From JAXMBN01 sp046349875 (GTDB lineage: Bacteria; Planctomycetota; Planctomycetia; Pirellulales; Pirellulaceae): a stretch of DNA of 64,000 bases. A model generated the notes under the pieces. It was not told the DNA's origin. It was given only the letters and a program-made list of their open reading frames with translations, and did not search any database. The position numbers and the translations under genes were made by a program. Each line of letters starts with the position of its first letter. Positions within the stretch are counted from its first letter, which is position 1. The stretch spans positions 1-64,000 of the forward strand of contig JAXMBN010000020.1 in the NCBI GenBank assembly GCA_046349875.1, written 5' to 3'. This document shows, piece after piece, positions 27,253 to 36,492 of this stretch.

Positions 27253-28692
27253 ATGCATTACTCTTTACGTGCTGGATACTGGAGTTCCCTCCTGGGAGCG
27301 TGCCTTACCCTGACTTCTTCGTTGGCGTTATCGCAGAGTGATAGTGCCACAACCGACTTGCTGCGACCCGATCAACCGCGTCCAACTCCGGTGACTCGTC
27401 CCGAGATGAAAAAGATGCTTGAGGACATGAAAGGTCGCAAAGAGCGATTTCCTTTACCGCCACTCACGGAAGAGGAAACCAAGAACCCCGATCCGCGAAC
27501 ACAAAGCTATGAAGGCCGTTTGACCCGGGCCTATCTTGGTGACACTCCTGGTGCTCGCGGTTATCTAAACTTCAGCGGTTCTGCTCGCCGTACCACGACA
27601 ACACCCAATGATCGTCCTCCACAAGAAGAAGATCCTAAGGTAACGTTGGATTATGGGTTCAAGACCAAGCTTTTTTGGATCGCATCGCGAGCCAACAATT
27701 GCCAGTATTGCCTGGGCCATCAAGAATCGAAACTGCTCGCCGTGGGAATGCAAGAAGATCAGCTTGCAGCACTGGATGCGGATTGGAGTCAGTTTTCTGA
27801 TGCGGAACAAGCCGCGTTTGCATTTGCACGTCGACTGACTCTCGAACCTCATCGATTATCGGACGAGGATATCCAACGATGTCGCAAGTACTATACCGAT
27901 CTCCAGATTTTGGAAATGGCGTTGTCCGTCGGCGGTAACAATGCGATCAATCGCTGGAAAGAAGGTTCGGGCGTTCCCCAGTCTTCGACAGGCGGAAACT
28001 TTGGTGGAGCAAGCGGCGGCAATTCACACTCGTACCTCACGGAAACCAACCCTGTATGGGCAACCAAGGCTTCTAAGGTGATTCGTCAGGGTGCGGTGAA
28101 GAAGGGCGAATCGATGGTCCCAACACTGGCCGATCCTCGCGATGCGATGTCGGTTCGCGATGGTCTGAGCGCCTGCAAGGTTCGCACTGCCAGACTTCCA
28201 GTTCCATCTCAAGAAGACGCGAAAGCTGTTTTTGGTGATCAGGTGAGCAGTTCCGATGCAATCCCAGGTTGGATACGATTGTTGGCCAACTTTCCAGTGG
28301 CAGGCAAACGCCAACTGACCGCTTTCCAAAGCGCCGATAAACTTCCCTTGAGCGATACGCTCAAAGGTCAGGTTGCGTGGGTAATCGCTCGACAAAACGG
28401 TGCTTGGTATTCCCTTTCGGAATCGCAATCGCGATTGAAGAAAGCTGGAATGAAGGATGATCAGATCGGCAAGTTGGACACACTTCAACCGATGGACTTC
28501 GATCCTGCGACCTATTCGCTGCTGGTTGTTGCCAAGAACTTGGCTGCATCACCAGTCACTTTAACCGATCAGCAGGTAGAGGAGGCTCTCCGCCAAACCA
28601 ATCCTGCAACGGTGATTCAAGTCGTCCACTACACCGCGATGCGATCCCTCTTTGATCGCTACACCGAAGCAGCTGGACTTCCATCCGACTAG
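27253..28692 (+). CDS. exported protein with two AhpD-fold (carboxymuconolactone decarboxylase-like) domains
   Basis: A 479-residue protein with a signal peptide (LRAGYWSSLLGACLTLTSSLALSQ). The first AhpD-fold domain is near residues 95-240 and carries the redox CxxC site in NNCQYCLGHQ near residue 150, followed by ALDADWSQFSDAEQAAFAFARRL and the MALSVGGNNAINRW helix. A second domain at about 320-475 repeats the pattern (IARQNGAWYSLSESQSRLKKAG, LDTLQPMDFDPATYSLLVVAKNLA) but has replaced the cysteines. A Gly/Ser-rich linker (GGNFGGASGGNSH) lies between them. AhpD-like domains reduce peroxides or lipoyl partners; here activity would be external. Encoded 40 bases after the lipoprotein in the same run. 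Confidence 0.85.
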   Translation: MHYSLRAGYWSSLLGACLTLTSSLALSQSDSATTDLLRPDQPRPTPVTRPEMKKMLEDMKGRKERFPLPPLTEEETKNPDPRTQSYEGRLTRAYLGDTPGARGYLNFSGSARRTTTTPNDRPPQEEDPKVTLDYGFKTKLFWIASRANNCQYCLGHQESKLLAVGMQEDQLAALDADWSQFSDAEQAAFAFARRLTLEPHRLSDEDIQRCRKYYTDLQILEMALSVGGNNAINRWKEGSGVPQSSTGGNFGGASGGNSHSYLTETNPVWATKASKVIRQGAVKKGESMVPTLADPRDAMSVRDGLSACKVRTARLPVPSQEDAKAVFGDQVSSSDAIPGWIRLLANFPVAGKRQLTAFQSADKLPLSDTLKGQVAWVIARQNGAWYSLSESQSRLKKAGMKDDQIGKLDTLQPMDFDPATYSLLVVAKNLAASPVTLTDQQVEEALRQTNPATVIQVVHYTAMRSLFDRYTEAAGLPSD

Positions 28693-28709
28693 GCATCATC
28701 AAGTGCGAT

Positions 28710-28735
28710 GCTCCGTGGCCTATTGCCACTGGAGC
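28710..28735. terminator. bidirectional terminator hairpin
   Basis: The stem GCTCC-GTGGC pairs with GCCAC-(T)-GGAGC, with a single bulged T and a 5-base loop. It lies between the convergent AhpD-like gene and the 28720 gene, whose stop codon it overlaps. Confidence 0.6.
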
Positions 28736-29205
28736 TTCCAGGTGGATGGTGGATTAGCGAGATCGTAAAGACCAACATAGTCACTCGATTGATCTTGAGG
28801 CCCGCGAACCAAAATGCGGGCCTCAGTCATTCGATCGATGATCTCTCCTACTGCTTCACTTGATCCTAAACCCCACCGGATCAATACATCTTTGCCACTG
28901 GCACCATACTCATCGACTGAAAGCTCTAAGAGCACTCGACAGATAGCTTCGGCGCTACTGGAGGTATGTTTTCGGAGCGAGCGATCGGTGGCTGCCGCAT
29001 GGATCGATTGCAATATCAAATGAATCGCTTCAATAGAGATGTGGGCCGAAGACGCGAATGGCTCCACAACATCGTCGCGATTGGCATTGGCGGAAAGTCG
29101 GGTATGCGCGAGCTGAACGCCACGCTTACCCAAAAATGCTTGAATGGCGCCGAAAGCATTCTGCAGGAGAACGCGAATGCTCGTGCTCCGGTTCAGTCGA
29201 ACCAA
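28720..29205 (-). CDS. unknown protein, possible winged-helix domain
   Basis: A 161-residue protein. The TTG start at 29205 is supported by AAGGA eight bases upstream; no in-frame ATG precedes the domain. The C-terminal half (ICRVLLELSVDEYGASGKDVLIRWGLGSSEAVGEIIDRMTEARILVRG, cited as separate short segments) has the helix pattern of a winged helix, with GSSEAVGEIIDRM as the possible recognition helix, but this is a weak call. No cysteine or catalytic signature is present. It starts 18 bases after the stop of the upstream 29224 gene, so the two are probably one transcript. Confidence 0.6.
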   Translation of the reverse strand: MVRLNRSTSIRVLLQNAFGAIQAFLGKRGVQLAHTRLSANANRDDVVEPFASSAHISIEAIHLILQSIHAAATDRSLRKHTSSSAEAICRVLLELSVDEYGASGKDVLIRWGLGSSEAVGEIIDRMTEARILVRGPQDQSSDYVGLYDLANPPSTWKLQWQ

Positions 29206-29223
29206 TCGATGATTCCTTCGAAA

Positions 29224-30168
29224 TCAAGAATGAGAGATGACGTCGTCGGTTGCTGTAACGGCTTCCGCGTCCACTTCTTTGGTAGCACCATCGGAATGGA
29301 TCGAGGGAACATTCGCATTGGCATCCGAAGAAGTCGGGCCCTCGCTACGGCTCGCAAGAGTCTTCGCCACGATGCACCCAAGCCCACGTGCCCCTTTGGC
29401 GGGTTGTTGTTTCGCTGCATCGGTACCACTTCGTGCCGCTTCCGGTTTCTTGGGAGCGCTCTTCACTGGACTTTCGTCTTGATCATTCCAAAACGATCGT
29501 ACCTTGATCGGTTGCGGTTCAATCGAAGCCGGATGGACTCGCGTTGAAACCATGTTCTTGCGATCGATGGGAACGATTTGAGGTTTCGGCTTAGACGAGG
29601 TCGTGGGCTTCTCGATCGCCTTCTCGACTTCCTTTTCCTCGCGAGGCGCTGCGATTGCACGCAAAGGGGGAAGATCTCGTAACGGCTCGAAAATGGCGTT
29701 GGAGGTCGATTCAGTGTTCGTCGCAGAGGCAAGTGTTTCCTCTGCATTCTCATTTGCGATGGAATGGGTTCGCGATGCAACGAAACCGATGCCCTCACTT
29801 GCCGAAGTTGCACCCCTTTGATCGGAGATATCTGCTACGTCCGATTCAGCAACGGAATCGCTTGACACCTCTTTGGTTGCAACCGTTTGAAGATACTTCT
29901 TCTTATATCGTTTGCGAGGCTTTTCCGATGGAGGAACATCGGCATTGCGATTGGTGACGACGGTCGCGCGCGAGGTTGATGCAGTCGCGCGATCGACGTC
30001 CGAAGCAACCGCCTGAGTTGGTTCTTCAGCCACTTCCGGTTTGATGGTTGCAGGCGCTATCGGAGTTGCGAACGATTGCGAGTGATCCAGCGATCTAGCT
30101 TCTTCATCCGACACCGTCGGAATGAAACTGCACAACTTTCTCAACAACCAGATCACAGGGTTGGCCAT
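29224..30168 (-). CDS. low-complexity Ser/Thr/Ala/Glu-rich protein, unknown
   Basis: A 314-residue protein. After a short N-terminal stretch (ANPVIWLLRKLCSFIP) that could be an amphipathic or membrane-associating helix, the rest looks disordered and is rich in Ser, Thr, Ala, Glu, Lys and Pro. It has a basic patch (KPRKRYKKKYLQT) near residue 85. A short ordered island, KGARGLGCIVAKTLASRS, is near residue 265. ATG 30168 is preceded by AGGTG. It is followed at 18 bases by the possible winged-helix gene. I do not recognise it; a nucleoid, linker or regulatory role is conceivable but unsupported. Confidence 0.6.
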   Translation of the reverse strand: MANPVIWLLRKLCSFIPTVSDEEARSLDHSQSFATPIAPATIKPEVAEEPTQAVASDVDRATASTSRATVVTNRNADVPPSEKPRKRYKKKYLQTVATKEVSSDSVAESDVADISDQRGATSASEGIGFVASRTHSIANENAEETLASATNTESTSNAIFEPLRDLPPLRAIAAPREEKEVEKAIEKPTTSSKPKPQIVPIDRKNMVSTRVHPASIEPQPIKVRSFWNDQDESPVKSAPKKPEAARSGTDAAKQQPAKGARGLGCIVAKTLASRSEGPTSSDANANVPSIHSDGATKEVDAEAVTATDDVISHS

Positions 30169-30351
30169 ACTCTTTCACCTATTTCCGATCGCTACCGCGT
30201 AAATAAATCGGTTCCAATAAATTGCTTAGCTTGGATTGAAGATCTTTCATATTACCCTCCTTTCGGTGTTCGGCCAGTCATGGCAAGATTTACTTGGCAT
30301 CTTCTTTTCAATTTGCCCCCACAATAGGCCCCCAGAAACTGGATCTCGACC

Positions 30352-30768
30352 GTGAACGATCTCCCGAACGAGATGCATCCTGCCTATTTTCAAACGCGAT
30401 TTCGTTTTCCGACTCGCGCTATCCTGCCGGAAACATTCGCGATCGTATCGGGGTACGCGACGACCGGTGAAGTGTGGACCGATGAAGAGAACGAGCAGGC
30501 TGATGTGGCGTTGCGAAGGTACCTCGAACGCAACGGATATCAACCGATAAGGGTCGACGGATACGATCCGAAATCCAACCACTGCGAACCAAGTTGGATC
30601 ATCGATGGTCCTTTAGAGCGTGCACGGCAAATCGGCGCGACCTTTCGGCAAATTGCCGTGTATTGGGTCGAGCATGGCAAACTATTTGTCACTTCATGCA
30701 AGCCTCATTCACAGCTCTATTTAGTAGCGAATATGGCAGATCGCATCGACACTCTTCTACAAGGGTAA
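30352..30768 (+). CDS. DUF3293 family protein
   Basis: A 138-residue protein matching the DUF3293 pattern: an early YFQTRFRFP, then IVSGYATTGEVWTDEENEQADVAL, a second GYQPIRVDGYDP, the conserved EPSWII, and FRQIAVYWVEHGKLFVTSC at the end. The family has no assigned function. The start is GTG 30352 (weak GGAT site upstream) or ATG 30373; both keep the conserved region. It lies alone, divergent from the 29224-30168 gene. Confidence 0.8.
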   Translation: MNDLPNEMHPAYFQTRFRFPTRAILPETFAIVSGYATTGEVWTDEENEQADVALRRYLERNGYQPIRVDGYDPKSNHCEPSWIIDGPLERARQIGATFRQIAVYWVEHGKLFVTSCKPHSQLYLVANMADRIDTLLQG

Positions 30769-30894
30769 ATTATCCAACCTTAACATGTAGCGTTCGTTTT
30801 TTCGCAACAACGCTTATCGGATTTTTTTGGTTCGTAAACTCATAGGAAGCGTTCCTCAATTACCATAGAACGATTCGAAGCAGTCTGTGTTTCA

Positions 30895-30900
30895 TACAAT
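30895..30900 (+). promoter_or_regulatory. candidate -10 element (TACAAT) for the RND efflux operon
   Basis: TACAAT (context CATACAATGG) lies 47 bases before the ATG of the membrane fusion protein. A possible upstream hexamer TTCGAA is 15 bases away. Pattern match only. Confidence 0.3.
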
Positions 30901-30947
30901 GGATGAATCGGTTTTCTCGCCGCATCGTCCTTCGTTTTGGGTAAGGA

Positions 30948-32129
30948 ATGACTCACCGGTCAAAGCATTTTATGAAGAAGTGGTCGATAGTAGTTGGATC
31001 GCTGGTAGTGATACTCGGCGTCTGTGGAGTGGGGGTCGGGCTCGTCGGGCTTAAGTACCTTCAGATTCAGGCGGCAATGGCGGCAGGGGGACACGGCATG
31101 ATGCCTGAGACCGTGACGGCTCATCCCGCGAAGCCGATTCGCTTTCGCCAGGTGGCCTCTGCCGTCGGAACGGTGGTTGCCCCTCAGTGGATCACTCTGC
31201 GCAATGAAGTTTCCGGTGCCGTCCATGAGATCAAATTGAAATCGGGTGGGACCGTTGAGAAAGATGAGATTTTGCTTGAGCTCGATACCAGTGTGGAGAA
31301 GGCGAGCTATGCCGCTGCGTTAGCTCGCTGTCGCATCACGGAATCCACTTTCAAGCGGATGCAACAAGCCTTCCAATCCAAAGCGTCGACCGATTTGGAA
31401 GTGGAACAAGCGGAAGCCGAATACTCTCAAGCGCAGGCCGAGGCAGGGCGTATCAAAGCGATCATCGAAAAGAAAACACTTCGCGCCCCATTCAAGGCCC
31501 GCGTGGGTTTGGTCAATGTTCACGTTGGCCAATACCTTTCTGAAGGTACGGAAATCACGACTCTTCAGGGAAAAGATGACTACGTACACATCGACTTCAT
31601 GCTCCCACAGACGATCGCTGATCAAGTCCATGAGAATCAAGCGATTACGATCCATCACAATGATGCCAAACTCAGCGCTGTGCTTGCCGCCATGGACTCC
31701 AAAGCGGATCGCGCGACCCGCAACATGCTGGTTCGAGGCACCCTAAAGAACCCTCCTGAATCGCTTTCACCGAATGACTCTGTATCGGTAGAGATCGAGT
31801 ATGGTCCCGAGATTGAAGTCCTTTCAGTTCCGATCGAATCCATTCGAAGAACTCCTTCGGGTGCACACGTATTTGTGGTGGAGCAGGGGGACGAAATGCA
31901 AAAAGCCACGATGCGTCCGGTCATGCCCGGTCGTGTTGTCCAAGGAGTTCAGTCGATCATGACTGGACTCAAAGCTGGAGAACAAGTGATATCGGATGGA
32001 TCCTTCAAGCTTCGCGATGGCTCTCCCATCATCGTTCGCGATGCAACGCAAAAAAACACTACGGACTCGCAGGCATCGGCTTCGTCGCCCGCATCTTCTT
32101 CAACGCATGGATCGAGCACGGAGAAATAG
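30948..32129 (+). CDS. RND efflux periplasmic adaptor (membrane fusion protein)
   Basis: A 393-residue adaptor. One N-terminal membrane helix lies at about residues 13-35 (SLVVILGVCGVGVGLVGL). The half-lipoyl motifs LRNEVSGAVHEIKLKSGGTVEKDEILLELD and KTLRAPFKARVGLVNVHVGQYL (quoted in part) flank a short helical hairpin at about 105-160, followed by a beta-barrel and a membrane-proximal domain, then a Ser/Thr-rich tail. It should link the inner-membrane pump to an outer-membrane channel, which is not encoded nearby. Starts possible are ATG 30948 or 30972. The stop directly abuts the pump's ATG (TAGATG). Confidence 0.92.
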   Translation: MTHRSKHFMKKWSIVVGSLVVILGVCGVGVGLVGLKYLQIQAAMAAGGHGMMPETVTAHPAKPIRFRQVASAVGTVVAPQWITLRNEVSGAVHEIKLKSGGTVEKDEILLELDTSVEKASYAAALARCRITESTFKRMQQAFQSKASTDLEVEQAEAEYSQAQAEAGRIKAIIEKKTLRAPFKARVGLVNVHVGQYLSEGTEITTLQGKDDYVHIDFMLPQTIADQVHENQAITIHHNDAKLSAVLAAMDSKADRATRNMLVRGTLKNPPESLSPNDSVSVEIEYGPEIEVLSVPIESIRRTPSGAHVFVVEQGDEMQKATMRPVMPGRVVQGVQSIMTGLKAGEQVISDGSFKLRDGSPIIVRDATQKNTTDSQASASSPASSSTHGSSTEK

Positions 32130-35100
32130 ATGAAGTCGATTACCGATCTTTTCATACGGCATCCGGTATTGGCGGCCGTTATCAACTTGGCCTTGGTCTT
32201 GATCGGAGTTCGTTCGGCATTTCTATTGCCGATTCAACAGTATCCGAAACTCGAGAGCACATCGATCGAGATCCAAACGATCTATATCGGTGCGAGTGCT
32301 GAGACGGTACGCGGCTTCTTGACAACGCCGATTGAACGCGCGGTGTCGTCGATTGCTGGAGTGGACTATATCGAGTCGAGCAGCACGGCAGGCGTCAGCT
32401 TGATCACCGTTCGACTGAAGCTGAATCATGATAGCACTCAAGCTCTGGCTGAAGTGAATGCGCGATTGCAGCAAGTGCGCCGCGAACTACCTCAAGAAGC
32501 AGAACCCCCGGTTATTTCGCTGAGTCGCGCGGACCGTCCCTACGCTTCGTTCTATTTGAGTTTCACTTCGAGCGAGATGGATATCTCGGGACTGACCGAT
32601 TGGCTTTCGCGTACGATTCAACCGCAACTGTCGACGCTGGATGGCGTTCAACGGGTTGGGATCGAAGCGGGACGGATGCCTGCCATGCGGATTTGGATTT
32701 CACCGAGTCAATTGTCAGCTCTCAACTTGACTCCTGGTGATGTCTATGCGGCCCTTCAACGCAACAACTATCTTGCCGCGATTGGTCGTGTCAAGAACGA
32801 CGCAGTACAGGTCGATCTCATCACCAACACCGACCTTCGCACCGTCTCCGAGTTTGAAGACTTGATTGTGGCTCAGCGCGGTGGAGCAACCATTCGCTTG
32901 AAGGATGTTGCCAAGATCGAGTTGGGAGCAGAAGAGGCGATGGCGATCGCCATGTACGGTGGCAAAGAAGCGGTCTACGTTTCGGTTTGGCCTCTGCCGG
33001 GAAGCAATGAAATCGAAGTCTCTCACCGACTGCGCGCCGAGATGGAGCGAATGCGTCCAACGCTGCCTGAACACATCGATATGCAATTGGCATTCGATGC
33101 CACCAAGTTTATGGAAGATGCTTTGAAAGAGATTTCCAAGACGCTGGTAGAAACGATTTGCATCGTTGGCTTGGTGGTCTTTTTGTTCATGGGGTCGATT
33201 CGAACGGCCATTGTGCCACTGGTAGCGATGCCCGTCTCACTCGTTGGCGCCACCATGCTAATGATGCTCATGGGCTTTTCACTCAACCTTTTGACACTGC
33301 TCGCGATTGTGCTCTCAGTGGGATTGGTTGTCGACGATGCCATCGTGGTGGTTGAAAACATCCAGCGCCACGTGCAGGAAGGTTGCACGCGAGTGCGGGC
33401 CGCGATCATCGGGGCACGCGAATTGGTTGGTCCCATCATCGCCATGACGATCACCTTGGCTGCCGTCTATGCACCGATCGGTTTTCAGGGTGGCCTAACG
33501 GGCATGCTTTTCAAAGAGTTCGCGTTTACCTTGGCAGCAGCGGTGATCGTGTCGGGAGTGGTTGCCGTCACCCTTTCACCGGTGATGAGTTCCAGAATGG
33601 TGGACGCATCAGGCCGCGAGGGCTGGCTTACACGATTCGTCAATCGACGCTTTGAATCGATCCGTCGCATCTATGCATGGTTCCTCGAACGAGCCCTGCA
33701 ACTTCGCTGGTCGATTGTCATCGCGACCTTGCTCGTGGCGATGGCGGCATGGCCGCTGTACATGATGAGTGGCAAAGAATTGGCTCCTGTGGAAGATCAA
33801 AGCGCCATCGCGGTCATGTTGCAATCTGCACCAGACGCGACGCTTAAATCGACTGCTAAATGGGCGGGAACTCTTGCAACTTCGTTGGGTAACCTCCCCG
33901 AAACCAAGTACATGTGGGCTCTGATCACTTCCAATGGTGGCTTCGGTGGTGTGATCACGAAAGACTTCCATGAACGCGATCGAAGCACGATGGAGATGCA
34001 GGGCGAAGTCTTTTCGATCGTCGCCCAAACACCTGGCCTGAAAGCGTTCGCGGTTTTGGTTCCACCTCTTCCAGGTGCAGGTAATTACGATGTCGAATTG
34101 GTTCTCAAGAGCGACCAACCACCTGAAGAGCTCGCCATCTTGGCTGACGAAATCGTTCAAGCCGGGATGAAAGCAGGCACCTTCATGTTTGTCGACTCCG
34201 ACCTCAAGCTGGACCTTCCTCAAGCGCGCGTTAATGTTGATCGCGAGCGAATCGCGGACCTTGGCCTCGATCTTGCTTCGGTTGGAAGAGAGCTTGGCGT
34301 TTTGCTAGGTGGTGGTTATGTCAATCGGTTTAACTACTTCAATCGCAGCTACCAAGTGATTCCGCAGCTTTCGGAAGAAGAACGCTCCAATACGAGCGCT
34401 CTGATGGATCTGAAGATTCGCGGACCAAGCGGTGATTTGATTCCTGTATCTACCTTCGCATCGATCGAACCTTCCGTAGCACCTCGCTCTCTACAGCGTT
34501 TCCAACAGCAAAGTTGCATCCGCGTTTTCGCTGGCGTACTTCCCGGGGTTACCAAAGAACAAGGGCTCAACAAACTCGAAGTGATCGCGCGCGATGTGCT
34601 GGGAGACTCCGCTGTGATCGATTACGGTGGAGAATCTCGGCAGATCCGACACGAAGGCAATGCCTTGGCCGTCACGCTCGGGTTTGCTTTGGTTCTGATC
34701 TATCTTGTACTCTCGGCGCAGTTCCGAAGTTTCCGCGATCCATTGATTGTTTTATTGGGTTCGGTTCCCTTGGCAATCTCTGGCGCTTTAGTACTGACAT
34801 TCCTTGGCCAGACTACGATCAATATCTACTCTCAGGTTGGTCTGATTACGCTGGTTGGTCTTGTCGCAAAGAATGGCATTCTCATCGTCGAGTTTGCGAA
34901 TTCGCTGCAAGAGCAAGGAATCACTAAGTATCAAGCGATCCTGGAAGCAGCGCAAACACGCCTGCGTCCAATCTTGATGACATCAGCCGCGACCGTTTTT
35001 GGTCACTTTCCTCTGGTCATCGTGACAGGGCCTGGGGCCGAAGCGCGAAACAGCATCGGAATCGTGCTCGTTGCTGGTATGGCGATCAGCACGCTCTTTA

Positions 35101-35216
35101 CCTTGTTCGTGGTTCCAGCTCTGTATCTGCTTTTTGCGGCAGATCATCAGCATCGCGATACCAGCCACGATCAAGATTGGATCGAAGAACCCGCACCAGA
35201 AACGGCTATCGCTTGA
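32130..35216 (+). CDS. RND (HAE-1 type) multidrug efflux pump, AcrB-like
   Basis: A 1028-residue inner-membrane transporter, the usual HAE-1 length. Features: the opening FIRHPVLAAVINLALVLIG helix, a large periplasmic loop (LPIQQYPKLE, IERAVSSIAGVDYIESSS), TM2-6 with the proton-relay aspartates in GLVVDDAIVVVENIQRH near residues 400-410, AMTITLAAVYAPIGF, and the second half with GGGYVNRFNYFNRSYQVIPQL, VLSAQFRSFRDPLIVL and GLVAKNGILIVEFAN. Proton-driven export of drugs, bile salts or metabolites is the family role; the substrate is unknown. GGAG lies six bases before the ATG, within the end of the adaptor gene. It is followed by a strong shared terminator. Confidence 0.95.
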   Translation: MKSITDLFIRHPVLAAVINLALVLIGVRSAFLLPIQQYPKLESTSIEIQTIYIGASAETVRGFLTTPIERAVSSIAGVDYIESSSTAGVSLITVRLKLNHDSTQALAEVNARLQQVRRELPQEAEPPVISLSRADRPYASFYLSFTSSEMDISGLTDWLSRTIQPQLSTLDGVQRVGIEAGRMPAMRIWISPSQLSALNLTPGDVYAALQRNNYLAAIGRVKNDAVQVDLITNTDLRTVSEFEDLIVAQRGGATIRLKDVAKIELGAEEAMAIAMYGGKEAVYVSVWPLPGSNEIEVSHRLRAEMERMRPTLPEHIDMQLAFDATKFMEDALKEISKTLVETICIVGLVVFLFMGSIRTAIVPLVAMPVSLVGATMLMMLMGFSLNLLTLLAIVLSVGLVVDDAIVVVENIQRHVQEGCTRVRAAIIGARELVGPIIAMTITLAAVYAPIGFQGGLTGMLFKEFAFTLAAAVIVSGVVAVTLSPVMSSRMVDASGREGWLTRFVNRRFESIRRIYAWFLERALQLRWSIVIATLLVAMAAWPLYMMSGKELAPVEDQSAIAVMLQSAPDATLKSTAKWAGTLATSLGNLPETKYMWALITSNGGFGGVITKDFHERDRSTMEMQGEVFSIVAQTPGLKAFAVLVPPLPGAGNYDVELVLKSDQPPEELAILADEIVQAGMKAGTFMFVDSDLKLDLPQARVNVDRERIADLGLDLASVGRELGVLLGGGYVNRFNYFNRSYQVIPQLSEEERSNTSALMDLKIRGPSGDLIPVSTFASIEPSVAPRSLQRFQQQSCIRVFAGVLPGVTKEQGLNKLEVIARDVLGDSAVIDYGGESRQIRHEGNALAVTLGFALVLIYLVLSAQFRSFRDPLIVLLGSVPLAISGALVLTFLGQTTINIYSQVGLITLVGLVAKNGILIVEFANSLQEQGITKYQAILEAAQTRLRPILMTSAATVFGHFPLVIVTGPGAEARNSIGIVLVAGMAISTLFTLFVVPALYLLFAADHQHRDTSHDQDWIEEPAPETAIA

Positions 35217-35226
35217 TGCCAATTCA

Positions 35227-35259
35227 AACGCCGCATTCGAATCGACGAAATGCGGCGTT
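35227..35259. terminator. bidirectional intrinsic terminator
   Basis: A perfect 11-base stem (AACGCCGCATT with AATGCGGCGTT) and an 11-base loop between the convergent RND pump and aminotransferase genes. Confidence 0.8.
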
Positions 35260-35293
35260 CTGCGGAACTCCAAGTCATCGCGTCGTCGAAGGA

Positions 35294-36418
35294 CTACGAT
35301 CCGCGAGCTAACTTCTGAAGGACCTCGATCCCTTTCTGCAGAGTCTCATCTGGGGCTGCAAAAGAGATCCGAAAATGCGAATCGCGTTGACTGAAAATGT
35401 TGCCCGGAATGATCAGCAATTGATTCTCGATAGCGCGTTTGACAAACTCGCCACCTGATCCGTTGGGGGCTTTCGGGAAGATGTAAAAGGCACCCCCGGG
35501 CTTGGTAAACTCGTAGTACCCCGTCAGTCCTTCAACGATCATGTCGCGCTTCTTGGCATAGTCTCTATAGTGCTGCGTCATGTCATAATCGAGAGCCGCA
35601 AGGCCAGCCCACTGGACCGGTTGAGGTGCACAAACGAACGTATACTGCTGCAACTTGATCATCGTTTGGATGACTTCATTGGGCCCATGAACGTAGCCCA
35701 GTCGCCAACCCGTCACTGCATGGCTTTTGGAAAAACCGTCGATCACGATCGTATCGGGATTGAATTGAGCAGGAGACAAATGAGGTCCGTCGAAGGAAAA
35801 GCCGCTATAGATCTCATCGGAAACCAATGCGATGCCATGCTCTTGCGCAATCTTGGCAACACCCTCAACTTCTTCCTGAGTAGCTGTAACTCCGGTTGGG
35901 TTGGCAGGTGAATTAAAAAGGATGAGCTTGGTCTTCGGGGTAATCGCTTTCCGCAATCGATCGAGATCGATTCGGAAATCAGGATAGGTATCGATGATGA
36001 TCGGAACACCACCCACCAATTGAACCAAAGGTGGATACATCACAAAGTAGGGATCGAAGAGGATCACCTCATCGCCCGGGTTCACCAACGACAGCATCGT
36101 GAGTACCAAGCCACCACTGGTTCCAGAACTGATGAAAACCTTGCGATCATGTTGTGGAAACTTCTGTTCAAGATCGTGTTGTAAACGCTCGCGCAAGGGC
36201 CCAATGCCTTGGGTCAACGAATAAGCGTTCTTCCCATTCTGAATGGCATCGATGCATGCCTGCTTGATGGGCTGCGGCACATCAAAGTCGGGTTGGCCAA
36301 TCGAGAGATTGATAGGGTTCTTGAGCGAAGCGGCTAGCTCAAAGACCTTTCGAATCCCACTACTTTCAAAGGCAAGAGTTCGTTGTGCAATCCAAGATTG
36401 GGGAGTTGATGCGTTCAT
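35294..36418 (-). CDS. aspartate/aromatic-type aminotransferase (PLP class I/II)
   Basis: A 374-residue fold-type I PLP enzyme: INLSIGQPDFDVPQPIKQA, YSLTQGIGPLRERL, SSGTSGGLVLTMLSLVNPGDEVILF, NSPANPTG near residue 168, SDEIYSGFSFDG, and IDGFSKSHAVTGWRLGYV with the PLP lysine near 232. The closing FRISFAAPDETLQKG is the conserved arginine region. Pattern fits aspartate aminotransferase of the Ib subgroup, though substrate cannot be fixed. ATG 36418 opens the domain (MNASTPQSWIAQRTLAFESS) with GGAG upstream; the longer reading to 36529 adds unrelated residues. A TACAAT hexamer occurs 75 bases upstream. Confidence 0.9.
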   Translation of the reverse strand: MNASTPQSWIAQRTLAFESSGIRKVFELAASLKNPINLSIGQPDFDVPQPIKQACIDAIQNGKNAYSLTQGIGPLRERLQHDLEQKFPQHDRKVFISSGTSGGLVLTMLSLVNPGDEVILFDPYFVMYPPLVQLVGGVPIIIDTYPDFRIDLDRLRKAITPKTKLILFNSPANPTGVTATQEEVEGVAKIAQEHGIALVSDEIYSGFSFDGPHLSPAQFNPDTIVIDGFSKSHAVTGWRLGYVHGPNEVIQTMIKLQQYTFVCAPQPVQWAGLAALDYDMTQHYRDYAKKRDMIVEGLTGYYEFTKPGGAFYIFPKAPNGSGGEFVKRAIENQLLIIPGNIFSQRDSHFRISFAAPDETLQKGIEVLQKLARGS

Positions 36419-36492
36419 GTATTCCAGGAACTCCAGCAAGACAGGGAACGTTCGAGAAGGCCGATCATGAGAGCCTCGATCGATGCTAGACC

